From NCBI GenBank assembly GCA_903913215.1, contig CAIWKE010000027.1:1-64000 (forward strand): DNA of 64,000 nt, read 5' to 3'. The stretch comes from an uncultured Holophagaceae bacterium (GTDB lineage: Bacteria; Acidobacteriota; Holophagae; Holophagales; Holophagaceae). The notes under the pieces were generated by a model. The model had not been told where the DNA came from. It was given only the letters and a program-made list of their open reading frames with translations, and ran no database searches. The stretch's first letter is position 1. Each line of letters starts with the position of its first letter. Below are positions 44,262-53,325 of the stretch, one piece after another. A program made the translations under genes and the position numbers.

Positions 44262-44564
44262 ATGACCACCAAGAAGGCAGCCCCCGCCCCCCGTACCCTC
44301 CCCCTGGAAGGGGATCTGGACGTGTTCTCAATCCATAACCAGTGGGAGCTCCTGCAGCCTCTGGCCCAGGGTGGGGGCCCCCTCACCCTGGATTTCAGTG
44401 CCGTGGCAGATCTGGACCTTTCGGGCCTCCAGTTGCTCGCCACCCTACGCCGGGACCTGGCCGCCAAGGGGATGCCTCTGGCCCTGGTCGGCGCCCGGGC
44501 CGATTGGTCCAAGCGCTTCGCGGTGCTGGGACTGGCCGACCTCTTCGAGGAGAAGGCTCAATGA
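44262..44564 (+). CDS. STAS-domain protein
   Basis: One hundred residues with the STAS plan: LTLDFSAVADLDLSGLQLLATL holds the DLSG motif whose serine is phosphorylated in anti-sigma antagonists. It starts 4 bp after cheW. STAS genes also occur beside MCP-like genes in several alpha-proteobacterial che clusters, so a role in tuning the next gene's product is plausible but unproved. The ATGA stop overlaps that gene. Confidence 0.88.
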   Translation: MTTKKAAPAPRTLPLEGDLDVFSIHNQWELLQPLAQGGGPLTLDFSAVADLDLSGLQLLATLRRDLAAKGMPLALVGARADWSKRFAVLGLADLFEEKAQ

Positions 44565-45634
44565 CGTCCTGGTTCCAGAGTACGCCGAAGGCTGAGCCCG
44601 TAATCGAACCCGGCCCCAGCCTTTCCCTGCCGCCGCCCACGGCTGCGGTGGAGTCCAACGACGTGCTCCAGCGCCTGGCGGCCCGCGAGGCCTCCATGCT
44701 TGAGGCCCAGGTGAACTTCCTCACGCCTGAACTGTTGCAGGTGGACAGCCTGGTGCGGGAGGCTGCGGGCACTCTGGAAGATGCCCTGAAGACCCTGAAC
44801 AAGAGCGTCACCCAGCAGCACCTCCTGGCCGGCGAGATCCAGGCCGCCATGCACGGCTCCCTACAGGGCGAAGGTGAGGGCGAATCCATGGGGGGCACCA
44901 TCATGGGCACCCTGGATGGCTTCGTGCACCACATCACCGAGATCTCCGAATCCACGGGGCTCCTGGTGGAGCAGGTGGACGAGATCCGGGAGCGATCCGA
45001 GCGCATGGAGGAGATGTTGGGTGAGCTGACGGAGATCGCCGGGCGCACCCATCTGCTCTCCCTCAACGCCAGCATCGAGGCGGCCCACGCCCGGCAATTC
45101 GGGGCGGGCTTCGCCGTGGTGGCCGGCGAGGTCTCCAAGCTGGCTGACCGCAGCACGGCGCTGAGCTCCACCATCCAGGAGCAGATCCACGGCACCCGTC
45201 AGGCCCTGGAGCGCACAGATGCCCACATGCAGTCCATTGCCAGCAAGGACATGGATGTGGCCCTGCGTTCCAAGGAGCAGGCTCAGGAGCTGGTGCAGTC
45301 CCTGCAAATCACCAACTTCATCGTGCGGGATCTGGTGGGGCAGCTGGAGGAGAACGCCGGCAAGGTGGCGCAGCAGGTGGGTCATGTGGTGCGCAGTCTC
45401 CAGTTCGAGGATCTGGTCCACCAGACCTTGGTGGCCTGCCTCAAGGAGCTGGGCAATCTGCTGGACCAGTCCCAGGCCTGGAAGGCCCTGGAGGGACGGC
45501 TGGCGGCCGGCGAGCCCCAGGGCCCGGCCTTGGCCGATCTGGAAGCGAAGCTGGTCGAGATCGAAGGCGCCCGCGTACAGTTCCGGGCGGTGAAGAGCGG
45601 CTCGCTGGCAGCGGGTGAAGTGGACCTTTTCTGA
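44561..45634 (+). CDS. soluble methyl-accepting chemotaxis-like signalling protein
   Basis: The true start is ATG 44561, overlapping the STAS stop; the longer frame lies in that gene. The 357 residues have no membrane segment. The central region has the MCP hairpin tip THLLSLNASIEAAHARQFG and VAGEVSKLADRS. N- and C-terminal coiled-coil arms flank it. There is no CheR tether at the end (SLAAGEVDLF). Its sensor input is probably the disordered N terminus or the STAS protein. It should contact CheW and CheA. Confidence 0.88.
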   Translation: MTSWFQSTPKAEPVIEPGPSLSLPPPTAAVESNDVLQRLAAREASMLEAQVNFLTPELLQVDSLVREAAGTLEDALKTLNKSVTQQHLLAGEIQAAMHGSLQGEGEGESMGGTIMGTLDGFVHHITEISESTGLLVEQVDEIRERSERMEEMLGELTEIAGRTHLLSLNASIEAAHARQFGAGFAVVAGEVSKLADRSTALSSTIQEQIHGTRQALERTDAHMQSIASKDMDVALRSKEQAQELVQSLQITNFIVRDLVGQLEENAGKVAQQVGHVVRSLQFEDLVHQTLVACLKELGNLLDQSQAWKALEGRLAAGEPQGPALADLEAKLVEIEGARVQFRAVKSGSLAAGEVDLF

Positions 45635-45648
45635 TCAGGAGCTGACTG

Positions 45649-46011
45649 ATGGCCCGTTGCATTCTCACGGTGGATGACTCAAGCACCATGCGGCAGATGA
45701 TCACCTTCACCTTGAAGGGGGCCAACTTCGATGTGGTGGAGGCCGAGGACGGCGTGCACGCCCTAGAGGTGGCGAAGGGGAGGAAGCTGGACCTGATCAT
45801 CACGGATGTGAACATGCCGCGTATGGACGGGCTGACCCTGGTGGCGCGGTTGCGGGCGCTGCCGGAGTTCAAGTTCACGCCGATCTTGGTGCTGACGACG
45901 GAGTCTGACCAGAGCATGAAGATGCGCGGCAAGGAAGCGGGGGCCACAGGCTGGATCGTGAAGCCCTTCAGCCCCGAGAAGCTTATGGATGTTGTGAACA
46001 AGGTCATCTGA
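45649..46011 (+). CDS. cheY: chemotaxis response regulator CheY
   Basis: A single receiver domain of 120 residues: TVDDSSTMRQM (acidic pocket), LIITDVNMPRMDGL (phospho-aspartate), LVLTTES (switch Thr) and GWIVKPFSPEKL (conserved Lys). CheA phosphorylates it and it binds the flagellar or pilus switch. Its N terminus is close to the fossil at 53067-53141. Confidence 0.95.
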   Translation: MARCILTVDDSSTMRQMITFTLKGANFDVVEAEDGVHALEVAKGRKLDLIITDVNMPRMDGLTLVARLRALPEFKFTPILVLTTESDQSMKMRGKEAGATGWIVKPFSPEKLMDVVNKVI

Positions 46012-46018
46012 GGTAGCC

Positions 46019-48097
46019 GTGTCCAATCCGATGGATCAATTCCGAGATGCCTTTTTTGAAGAGGCCACTGAGCTCGCCGATGGCATGGAGGCGACCCTGC
46101 TCTCCATGGACCTGACGGCGGTGGAGCCCGAGGATCTGCACACGCTGTTCCGGGCGGCCCACTCCATCAAGGGCAATGCGGCCACCTTCGGCTTTCCGGC
46201 CGTGGCCTCCTTCACGCATCAGCTGGAGAGCACTCTGGAGCCCGTGCGCCAGGGCACCCGGCCCCTCACAGATGATCTGCGGGAGATCCTGCTGCAGGGC
46301 GTGGACCTCATTCGCAGTCACCTGTTCCACGCGCGTCGGGACGAGGTCCTGCCCGAAAAGGACCAACAGGCCCAGGCCGCCCTGGTGATCAAGCTCAAGG
46401 AGGATGGCTCAGCTCCTGCGGCAGCCGTCGTGGCGGCACCTGTCGCCCCCATGGTGAGCGGGACGGGCTTCTCCATCCGCTTCGAGGCCCCCCGGGACAC
46501 CTTCCGCCGGGGCATCAACCTGGAGAGATTGTTCCGGGACCTGGCCAAGCTGGGCACTCTGCACACTTGGCCGGACCTGAGCGGGGTTCCTGCGCTGGAG
46601 CTGATGGAACCTGAGGACTGCTACCTGGCCTGGGATCTGCGCTTGGAGACCACGCGGCCCCGGGCGGATGTGGATGACGTGTTCGAGTTCGTGGCTGAGG
46701 GTGAGAACCTCCACATTGAAAACCTGCCCCAGGAGGGCGCTGTGCCCCAGCTGGGAGAGATCCTCCAGGCCGAGGCGGGCGTCAGCCCCAAGGACATCCG
46801 CGAGGCTCTGTCTCAGCAGAAGCAGCTGGGCGAGTTGCTGGTGGATATGGGCAAGGTCAAGCCTGAGGCCGTGACCAAGGCCCTGGACCAGCAGCAGAAG
46901 AAGAAGAACCAGGCCGAGGCCTCCACGGTGCGGGTGGCCACTGAGAAGATCGACCGGCTGGTGAACCTGGTGGGCGAGCTGGTGATCACCCAGGCGATGC
47001 TGACGCAGGCGAGCCAGGCGGGGCACACCATGCAGGGCGAGGAGCAGATGAGCGCGGCCCTGCTGCAGCTGGACCGACACACCCGGGAGCTGCAGGAGCG
47101 AGTGATGGGCATCCGCATGGTGCCCGTGGAGATGGTGTTCTCGCGCTTCCCGCGCATGGTGCACGAGCTGGGCAAGCAGCTGGGCAAGGACGTGGAGCTG
47201 GTGATGGAGGGGCAGGCCACGGAGCTGGACAAGACCTTCATCGAAATGCTGGTGGACCCCCTGACGCACCTGGTGCGGAACGCCGTGGACCACGGCATGG
47301 AGGAGCGGGCCGAGCGGGCCCTCACGGGCAAGCCGGCCATGGGAACCATCGCCCTGAAGGCCGCGAGCCGCGGCGGACACATCCACATCGAGGTGAAGGA
47401 CGACGGCAAGGGGCTGAACCGGGATCGTATCCTGGAGAAGGCGCTGGCCAAGGGCATGATTCAGCCCGGCGCCCGGCCCTCGGACGAGGAGCTGAACCTG
47501 CTCATCTTCGAGCCGGGCTTCTCCACGCTGGAGCAGGTCTCGGACCTCTCGGGGCGGGGCGTGGGCATGGATGTGGTGCGCCAGAACGTGCGGAGCCTGG
47601 GGGGCAGGATCGAAGTGGAAAGTCAGCCCGGGCAGGGCACGACGATCCGGCTGGTACTGCCGCTGACCCTGGCGATCCTGGACGGGCTCACGGTGCGGGT
47701 AGGGGAGGAGACCTTTGTCTTTGCCCTGGCCTCGGTGCTGGAGAGCTTCTCTCGGCTGGGCGCAGATGTGCAGACCGTGAAGGGTGACCGGGAGGTGATC
47801 AACCTGCGGGGCGAGTTCATTCCCGTGGTGCGGCTGCAGAAGCTGCTGGGCTTTGGCACTTCCGGTGAGGCAGCAGCCCGGCCCCTGCTGGTGCTGGTGG
47901 AATCCGAAGGACGTCGCGCGGCCATGGCCGTGGACGAGCTGCTGGGCCAGCAGCAGGTGGTCATCAAGAGCCTGGAGACCCACTACAAGCGCGTGGAGGG
48001 CATCTCCGGCGCCACGATCCTGGGCGATGGCCGCGTGGCCCTCATCCTTGACGTCCAGGGCCTCCTCCGCCTCGAAGCCGGCCTGGTCGAGGCATGA
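46019..48097 (+). CDS. cheA: chemotaxis histidine kinase CheA
   Basis: GTG start at 46019 after an AGG; an ATG at 46031 is possible but lacks a Shine-Dalgarno. Domains: HPt P1 with the phosphorylated histidine in AAHSIKGNAATFG (H48), a divergent P2-like region (about 160-245), a short helical linker (LGELLVDMGKVKPEAVTKAL), dimerisation (RLVNLVGELVITQAML), HATPase (NAVDHGMEERAERALTG; GRGVGMDVVRQNV) and CheW-like P5 to residue 692. The operon continues with cheR after an ATGA overlap. Confidence 0.96.
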   Translation: MSNPMDQFRDAFFEEATELADGMEATLLSMDLTAVEPEDLHTLFRAAHSIKGNAATFGFPAVASFTHQLESTLEPVRQGTRPLTDDLREILLQGVDLIRSHLFHARRDEVLPEKDQQAQAALVIKLKEDGSAPAAAVVAAPVAPMVSGTGFSIRFEAPRDTFRRGINLERLFRDLAKLGTLHTWPDLSGVPALELMEPEDCYLAWDLRLETTRPRADVDDVFEFVAEGENLHIENLPQEGAVPQLGEILQAEAGVSPKDIREALSQQKQLGELLVDMGKVKPEAVTKALDQQQKKKNQAEASTVRVATEKIDRLVNLVGELVITQAMLTQASQAGHTMQGEEQMSAALLQLDRHTRELQERVMGIRMVPVEMVFSRFPRMVHELGKQLGKDVELVMEGQATELDKTFIEMLVDPLTHLVRNAVDHGMEERAERALTGKPAMGTIALKAASRGGHIHIEVKDDGKGLNRDRILEKALAKGMIQPGARPSDEELNLLIFEPGFSTLEQVSDLSGRGVGMDVVRQNVRSLGGRIEVESQPGQGTTIRLVLPLTLAILDGLTVRVGEETFVFALASVLESFSRLGADVQTVKGDREVINLRGEFIPVVRLQKLLGFGTSGEAAARPLLVLVESEGRRAAMAVDELLGQQQVVIKSLETHYKRVEGISGATILGDGRVALILDVQGLLRLEAGLVEA

Positions 48098-48957
48098 GCA
48101 TGGCGGCACCACCCAGGCACGAGCCCCTGAGCCTGGACCGGATCCCCCTTACTGGGGAGACCTTCAAGGCTCTGCGGGATCTGCTGTATGAGCACTCGGG
48201 CATCGCCCTGGCCGAGCACAAGCTGACCATGGTCCAGTCCCGCCTGGCCAAGCGGTTGCGGGCCCTGGGCCTGCGGACCTACGAGGAATACTTCGACGAG
48301 ATCCGCAACCCTGATTCCCCGGAGTGGACCGAGTTCGTCAATGCCCTCACCACCAACCTCACCAGCTTCTTCCGGGAGGGCCACCACTTCACCAAGCTGG
48401 TGGAGCTCCTGAAGCCAGCTTACGAGTCCTCGCGCCGCATCCGCATCTGGAGCGCCGGCTGCTCCACGGGGGAGGAACCCTACACCCTGGCCATGACCCT
48501 GCTGAAGGGCTTCGGCCCCTCTACTTCCATCTCAATCCTCGCCACGGACCTGGACACCGCCGTGCTCCAGACCGCCGCCCGGGGGGTCTACCCCATGGCC
48601 CGCATCGAGGGCGTCGACGAGGCCTGGCGACGGCTGGCCTTCCAGCGGGGCACCGGCGAACAACGGGACCAGGTGCGGATCCGGCCCGAGGTGAAGAAGC
48701 TCATCAGCTTCCAGCAGCTGAACCTGCTGGATGCCAAGTGGGATCTCGAGGGGGCCCCCTTCCAGGCCATCTTCTGCCGGAACGTCATGATCTATTTCGA
48801 CAAGCCCACCCAGCGCCGGCTGCTGAGCCGCTACCACCAGCTCCTGGAGCCCGGTGGCCTGCTGTTCGTGGGGCACTCTGAGGCGCTCCTGGACAACAGC
48901 CTGGGCTTCACTTCGCTGGGCCAAACCATCTATCGCCGCAGCCTGGGGGCTCCATGA
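48094..48957 (+). CDS. cheR: chemotaxis protein methyltransferase CheR
   Basis: CheR methylates receptor glutamates with SAM. It has an N-terminal helical domain (FKALRDLLYEHSGIALAE), then a SAM-binding domain: RIRIWSAGCSTGEEPYTLAM, ILATDLDTAVLQTA and FQAIFCRNVMIYFD. Length 287 is normal. The ATGA start overlaps the cheA stop. Confidence 0.96.
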   Translation: MSMAAPPRHEPLSLDRIPLTGETFKALRDLLYEHSGIALAEHKLTMVQSRLAKRLRALGLRTYEEYFDEIRNPDSPEWTEFVNALTTNLTSFFREGHHFTKLVELLKPAYESSRRIRIWSAGCSTGEEPYTLAMTLLKGFGPSTSISILATDLDTAVLQTAARGVYPMARIEGVDEAWRRLAFQRGTGEQRDQVRIRPEVKKLISFQQLNLLDAKWDLEGAPFQAIFCRNVMIYFDKPTQRRLLSRYHQLLEPGGLLFVGHSEALLDNSLGFTSLGQTIYRRSLGAP

Positions 48958-49568
48958 GCTCCACCGCGGTGCCCATGGTCCATGGCCGGGCCTCCAAGTA
49001 CCTGGATCGCAGCTTCAACCGCCAGGCCATGAAGATCCTCCCGGGGGAGTTCTACGCCACCACCGAAGACGAGGTCATCGTCACCGTGCTGGGCAGCTGT
49101 GTGGCCGCCTGTGTGATGGACCCCATCGCCATGGTGGGCGGCATGAACCACTTCATGCTGCCGGTGAAGCAGGGGGACCGGGATCCGGACGTGTTCTTCG
49201 CGGCACGCTACGGGGCCGCGGCCATGGAATACCTCATCAACAATCTGCTTCACCTGGGGGCCCAGCGGGATCGCCTGGTTGCCAAGGCCTTCGGTGGGGG
49301 CAACGTGCTGCCGGGCATGTCCTCGGATGTGGGCGGCCAGAATGTAGCCTTCGTGCGGACCTTCCTCAGCAATGAGGGCATCCCTCTCTGGAGTGAAGAC
49401 ATGGGCGGTCCACATCCCCGCAAAGTCTACTTCTTCCCCCACACGGGTCAGGTGCTGGTGAAGCGCATGGAGCGCGCCCACAACAACACCGTCCTGAACC
49501 GCGAACTGTCCTACATCAAGGAATTCACCGGACCCTCAATGGCCGGTGAGGTGGAGCTGTTCTCATGA
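48954..49568 (+). CDS. cheD: chemotaxis protein deamidase CheD
   Basis: CheD deamidates receptor glutamines. It has the catalytic cysteine in VLGSCVAACVMD and the histidine in GGMNHFMLP, then AKAFGGGNVLPGM. Its 204 residues include an N-terminal extension of about 25. It starts within the cheR stop (ATGA). Confidence 0.94.
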   Translation: MSSTAVPMVHGRASKYLDRSFNRQAMKILPGEFYATTEDEVIVTVLGSCVAACVMDPIAMVGGMNHFMLPVKQGDRDPDVFFAARYGAAAMEYLINNLLHLGAQRDRLVAKAFGGGNVLPGMSSDVGGQNVAFVRTFLSNEGIPLWSEDMGGPHPRKVYFFPHTGQVLVKRMERAHNNTVLNRELSYIKEFTGPSMAGEVELFS

Positions 49569-50623
49569 CTTCCGAAGCGAAACGCCGTGTCCTCATCGTG
49601 GACGACAGCGCCCTGGTGCGTCAGGTACTCAGCGGCATCCTCTCCCGCCATCCCCACCTGGAAGTGGTGGGCACGGCGCAGGATCCCTACGATGCCCGGG
49701 AGCGCATCAGAGAGCTGAACCCCGACGTCCTGACCCTGGACGTGGAGATGCCGCGCATGGATGGCATCACCTTCCTGGGCAAGCTCATGAAGGGCCACCC
49801 CATGCCGGCGGTGATGCTCTCCAGCCTCACGGCCAAGGGCACGGACACGGCCCTGGACGCCCTGGCCCTGGGCGCCGTGGACGTCATCGGCAAGCCCGTG
49901 CTGGATCAGGCGGCGGGTCTGGAGGCCATGGGCGCTGAGATCGCCGAAACGGTCTACGCAGCCTCCCTGGCCCAGGTCTTCGAGCAGCGGCCCCAGGCCG
50001 CCATCCGCCCGGCCGCACTGGCCTCCCTGGCCCAGCGGGCCAAGGCCGGGCGCTCGCTCATCGCCGTGGGCTCCAGCACCGGTGGCACTGAGGCCCTGCG
50101 CCAGATTTTTGATGCCATTCCCGGCAACCTTCCCCCCATCGTCGTGGTTCAGCACATGCTCCCGGGCTTCACCAATGCCTTTGCCGAACGCCTGGATCGC
50201 AGCTCCCAGGCCCGGGTGAAAATGGCGCTGGATGGCGAGGCACTGAAACCCGGCACCGTCTACTTCGCCCCCAGTGATACTCACATGGCCGTGGCTCGGC
50301 GCGGGGCCGGCCTGGTGGCCCTGCTGAAGGGGGGTGACCGGGTCTCCCGCCACCTGCCCTCTGTGGACGTGCTCTTTGATTCCGTGGCCGATGACTGTGG
50401 CGCCCACGCCATGGGGGTGATCCTCACGGGCATGGGCGACGACGGCAGCCGGGGGCTGCTGCGCATGCGCCAGAAGGGGGCCCACACCCTGGGCCAGGAC
50501 GAGGCCAGCTGTGTGGTCTACGGCATGCCGCGGGCCGCCTGGATGCGAGGGGCGGTGGCAGAGCAGGCCGCCCTGTCCGTCATACCCAGCCGCATGGTCG
50601 CCTGGTGCGAACGCGAAAGCTGA
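49565..50623 (+). CDS. cheB: chemotaxis methylesterase CheB
   Basis: CheB removes receptor methyl groups when phosphorylated. The receiver domain (residues 1-125) has VDDSALVRQV and D59 in LTLDVEMPRMDG. The methylesterase domain has the catalytic triad: serine in AVGSSTGGTEAL, histidine in VQHMLPGFT and aspartate in GMGDDGSRGL. Length 352. It ends the che operon; the next gene is 33 bp away. Confidence 0.96.
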   Translation: MTSEAKRRVLIVDDSALVRQVLSGILSRHPHLEVVGTAQDPYDARERIRELNPDVLTLDVEMPRMDGITFLGKLMKGHPMPAVMLSSLTAKGTDTALDALALGAVDVIGKPVLDQAAGLEAMGAEIAETVYAASLAQVFEQRPQAAIRPAALASLAQRAKAGRSLIAVGSSTGGTEALRQIFDAIPGNLPPIVVVQHMLPGFTNAFAERLDRSSQARVKMALDGEALKPGTVYFAPSDTHMAVARRGAGLVALLKGGDRVSRHLPSVDVLFDSVADDCGAHAMGVILTGMGDDGSRGLLRMRQKGAHTLGQDEASCVVYGMPRAAWMRGAVAEQAALSVIPSRMVAWCERES

Positions 50624-50656
50624 ACGCTCAAACCCACCCACAGACTGATCCTACCC

Positions 50657-52915
50657 ATGCCCATCCAGCTCTCCCCAGCCCTCCTCCGCTCCGGCACGCT
50701 CAGACCTTTTGCCGTGCTCTTCGGCACCTGGACCCTGATCGTGGCGGGCATCCTGGGCGTCACCCTCTACTTCTCCAACCATGAAGAGCGGGAGATCGCC
50801 CTGAACCGGGCCATGGACAGCTACCACAAGGACCTGGCCTACCGGAAGTGGGCTGCGGAGCGGGGCGGTGTCTACGTACCCGCGGACGAAAAGACCCCAC
50901 CGAATCCCTATCTGGCGGGTCGGCCAGATCGGGATGTCACCACCACCACGGGGCGGAAGCTCACCCTGGTGAACCCCGCCTACATGACCCGGATGGTGCA
51001 CGAGCTGGGAGCCAAGGCCTATGGGCTCCAGGGTCACCTCACGAGCCTCAATCCCATCCGCCCGGAGAACGGGCCGGACGCCTGGGAGCGTCGGGCATTG
51101 GAACGGTTGAGACTCGGGCAGAAGGACTACGCGGAGGTGATCTCTGGCCCCACGGGTCCCATGCTCCGCTACATGGGCGTGTTCCTGGTGGAGCCGAGCT
51201 GCCTGGGCTGCCACGCGGCCCAGGGCTACCGCGTGGGTGACGTTCGGGGTGGCATCAGTGTCACCGTGCCCCTGGGTAGCGGACCCACTCGGCTGGGGCT
51301 CAGCCACAAAAGCAGCGCCACATACGCCATCCTGGCCTTCTGGGTGATGGGCGGCATGGCCATCTACTTCTGGGTGCGGCGCCTGATGGTCGCGGCGGAG
51401 GACCAGCAGCGGATGCTGGAGGAAGTTGATGACAGTTCTCGCCGCTTCCGGCAGCTGTTTGAAGCCTCTCCCGCGCCCATGTTCATCCACCGGGCAGGCC
51501 GCATCATCGAGGTGAATGAGGCGGCCCTCCGGTTGGTTGAAGCAGAGGCCCCTGCCGGTCTCATTAATCGCCCCGTGCTGGAGATGATCCATCCTGATTT
51601 CAAGCAGGCGGTCGATCAACGCATCCGCCAGCTCCTTGAATCGGGGCAACCTACCCCGGCCGTGGAGGAACTCTTCATCACCCTCAAGGGACGGGAGGTC
51701 TGGGTTGAGGTCCAGCCCACATTGCTGGACCTGCCCGGGGGCCCCGCGGTGCTGGTCTTTGCCCAGGACCTCACGGATCGCCGCACCTCCGATGCGGAAC
51801 GACGGCGGCTGGAAGCCGAGGTCCAGCACACCCAGAAGCTGGAGAGCCTGGGCAGTCTGGCGGGCGGCATCGCCCACGACATGAACAATGTCCTGGCGGC
51901 CATCATGGGCATGTCCTCGCTGCTGCAGACCCGGCATGAGGGGGATGCCTCCATCGTCAAGTCGCTGCGGACCATTGAGAAGGCCGCCACCCGCGGGCGG
52001 GACCTGGTGAAGGGCCTTACGGACTTTGCGCGGAAGGGGTTGGAGCAGCCCAAGATCATGGACCTCAATGCCCTGGTCCAGATGGAGCTGGACCTCCTGG
52101 TCCGCACCAGCCGCCAACGCTTCACGTTCGAGGTGGATCTGGATGCGGAGCTGCCGGCCATCATGGGCGAGCCCAGCATCCTCGGCAGTGCTTTCATGAA
52201 CCTTTGCGTGAACGCCTTCGATGCCATGCCCAAGGGAGGCACCCTCCGCATCCAGACCCGCCGGGCTTCGGGGCACGTGGAGCTGGTGGTGGCAGACACT
52301 GGTGAGGGCATTCCTGCCGACATCCTCTCCCGGGTGACGGATCCCTTCTTCACCACCAAGCCCGCGGGCCGCGGCACGGGGCTGGGGCTGGCCATGGTCT
52401 ACGGAGCCATGAAGGCCCACGGCGGGATCCTGGACATCAAGAGCGAAGTGGGCCGTGGAACCCAGATCACCCTCCGCTTCCCGGCGGTCCTGGTGCCGCT
52501 CCAGAGTCCAGAGCCGCTGCTGCCACTGGCGGCAGGCGAGACCCGCCTCCAGATCCTCCTGGTGGACGATGACGAACTCGTCCGCAGCACCCTGCCTCAG
52601 ATGCTGGAGCAGCTGGGGCATCAGGTGGAGACGGCCGCCAGTGGGCTGGAGGCCATCCGCAGGCTGGACGCAGGTCTGGCGGCGGACCTGGTGATCCTCG
52701 ACCACAACATGCCCGGCATGAGCGGCGCCGAGACCTTGCCCCGCATCCTCCAACTGCGGCCGGCGGCGCGGATCATCCTTGCCACGGGCTTCCTGGACAC
52801 TGAACTGAAGCTGCTCCTGGCAGGTTTTCCCGCAGTCCACACCCTGCAGAAGCCCTTCTCCATGGCAGAGCTCCACCAGGTGCTGCAGGCGGCGACCACG
52901 GGGCTTGGAAGCTGA
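50657..52915 (+). CDS. hybrid histidine kinase with a haem c-binding DUF3365 sensor domain
   Basis: TM1 is at about 18-38. Periplasmic DUF3365-like residues 45-215 include SCLGCHAAQGYRVGDVRGG with a CxxCH haem c motif (C182, C185, H186), and TM2 is at about 222-240. PAS (262-380), HisKA with GGIAHDMNNVLAAIMG, HATPase (GEGIPADILSRV, GRGTGLGLAMVYG) and a receiver (VDDDELVR, ILDHNMPGMSG) complete 752 residues. Covalent haem suggests sensing of redox state, NO or O2. It lies 33 bp after cheB and may be co-transcribed with the chemotaxis genes. Confidence 0.9.
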   Translation: MPIQLSPALLRSGTLRPFAVLFGTWTLIVAGILGVTLYFSNHEEREIALNRAMDSYHKDLAYRKWAAERGGVYVPADEKTPPNPYLAGRPDRDVTTTTGRKLTLVNPAYMTRMVHELGAKAYGLQGHLTSLNPIRPENGPDAWERRALERLRLGQKDYAEVISGPTGPMLRYMGVFLVEPSCLGCHAAQGYRVGDVRGGISVTVPLGSGPTRLGLSHKSSATYAILAFWVMGGMAIYFWVRRLMVAAEDQQRMLEEVDDSSRRFRQLFEASPAPMFIHRAGRIIEVNEAALRLVEAEAPAGLINRPVLEMIHPDFKQAVDQRIRQLLESGQPTPAVEELFITLKGREVWVEVQPTLLDLPGGPAVLVFAQDLTDRRTSDAERRRLEAEVQHTQKLESLGSLAGGIAHDMNNVLAAIMGMSSLLQTRHEGDASIVKSLRTIEKAATRGRDLVKGLTDFARKGLEQPKIMDLNALVQMELDLLVRTSRQRFTFEVDLDAELPAIMGEPSILGSAFMNLCVNAFDAMPKGGTLRIQTRRASGHVELVVADTGEGIPADILSRVTDPFFTTKPAGRGTGLGLAMVYGAMKAHGGILDIKSEVGRGTQITLRFPAVLVPLQSPEPLLPLAAGETRLQILLVDDDELVRSTLPQMLEQLGHQVETAASGLEAIRRLDAGLAADLVILDHNMPGMSGAETLPRILQLRPAARIILATGFLDTELKLLLAGFPAVHTLQKPFSMAELHQVLQAATTGLGS

Positions 52916-53325
52916 TAAGGCCGAGCCAGGGCGGGGTTCCTGGACTGAACAGGTCTTGCGACAGGATAAAATTAAATATCTGACAATTTGCTGCAATTGT
53001 ATGAAATTGAAATATTTCAGGCGGCATATTTCGGTAGGCTAATCCATCTCGGAAAGCCTCATCGGAATTCGCCCCCCTCAGCGTGAAGCTGATCATCTCG
53101 CGCATCGTGTTCGAATCATCGACGGAGAGCATGCTACCCATGGGCTAGTCCCGGCTAAAAGGTCCTGCCCGGTCTCCGGCGCACCGTCCTGGTGATGCTC
53201 AAAATGCGATGGCTGGAGCTTTATTTTTCAGAAATCAGCAGCAATCTCGGGCTTCGGCACCCCCTTGCCCCAGACTGGTCCCAATCCCTCTCTACAATCC
53301 ACCCGACCCTGACCCCGGAGGATTC
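52916..53325. other. gene-free stretch with a cheY fossil and AT-rich segment
   Basis: About 410 bp. The part at 52965-53040 is visibly AT-rich compared with its surroundings (AAATTAAATATCTGACAATT). The cheY fragment follows at 53067-53141. After it I see only sequence leading to the Shine-Dalgarno of the exported protein gene. Confidence 0.6.
53067..53141 (-). pseudogene. truncated cheY fragment
   Basis: The minus strand encodes MLSVDDSNTMREMISFTLRG after MGS, matching the N terminus of CheY at 45649 (ILTVDDSSTMRQMITFTLKG). The similarity stops right after GAN, where the frame runs on into unrelated AT-rich sequence. It is a 25-codon CheY remnant, probably from a second copy lost by deletion. 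Confidence 0.75.

Noticed and set aside
46409-48112. 567-residue minus-strand ORF opposite cheA
   Set aside because: Shadow of cheA; long His/Gln/Leu runs and no recognised domain.
50651-52996. 781-residue minus-strand ORF opposite the haem sensor kinase
   Set aside because: The kinase motifs on the plus strand are unmistakable; the antisense frame is compositional only.
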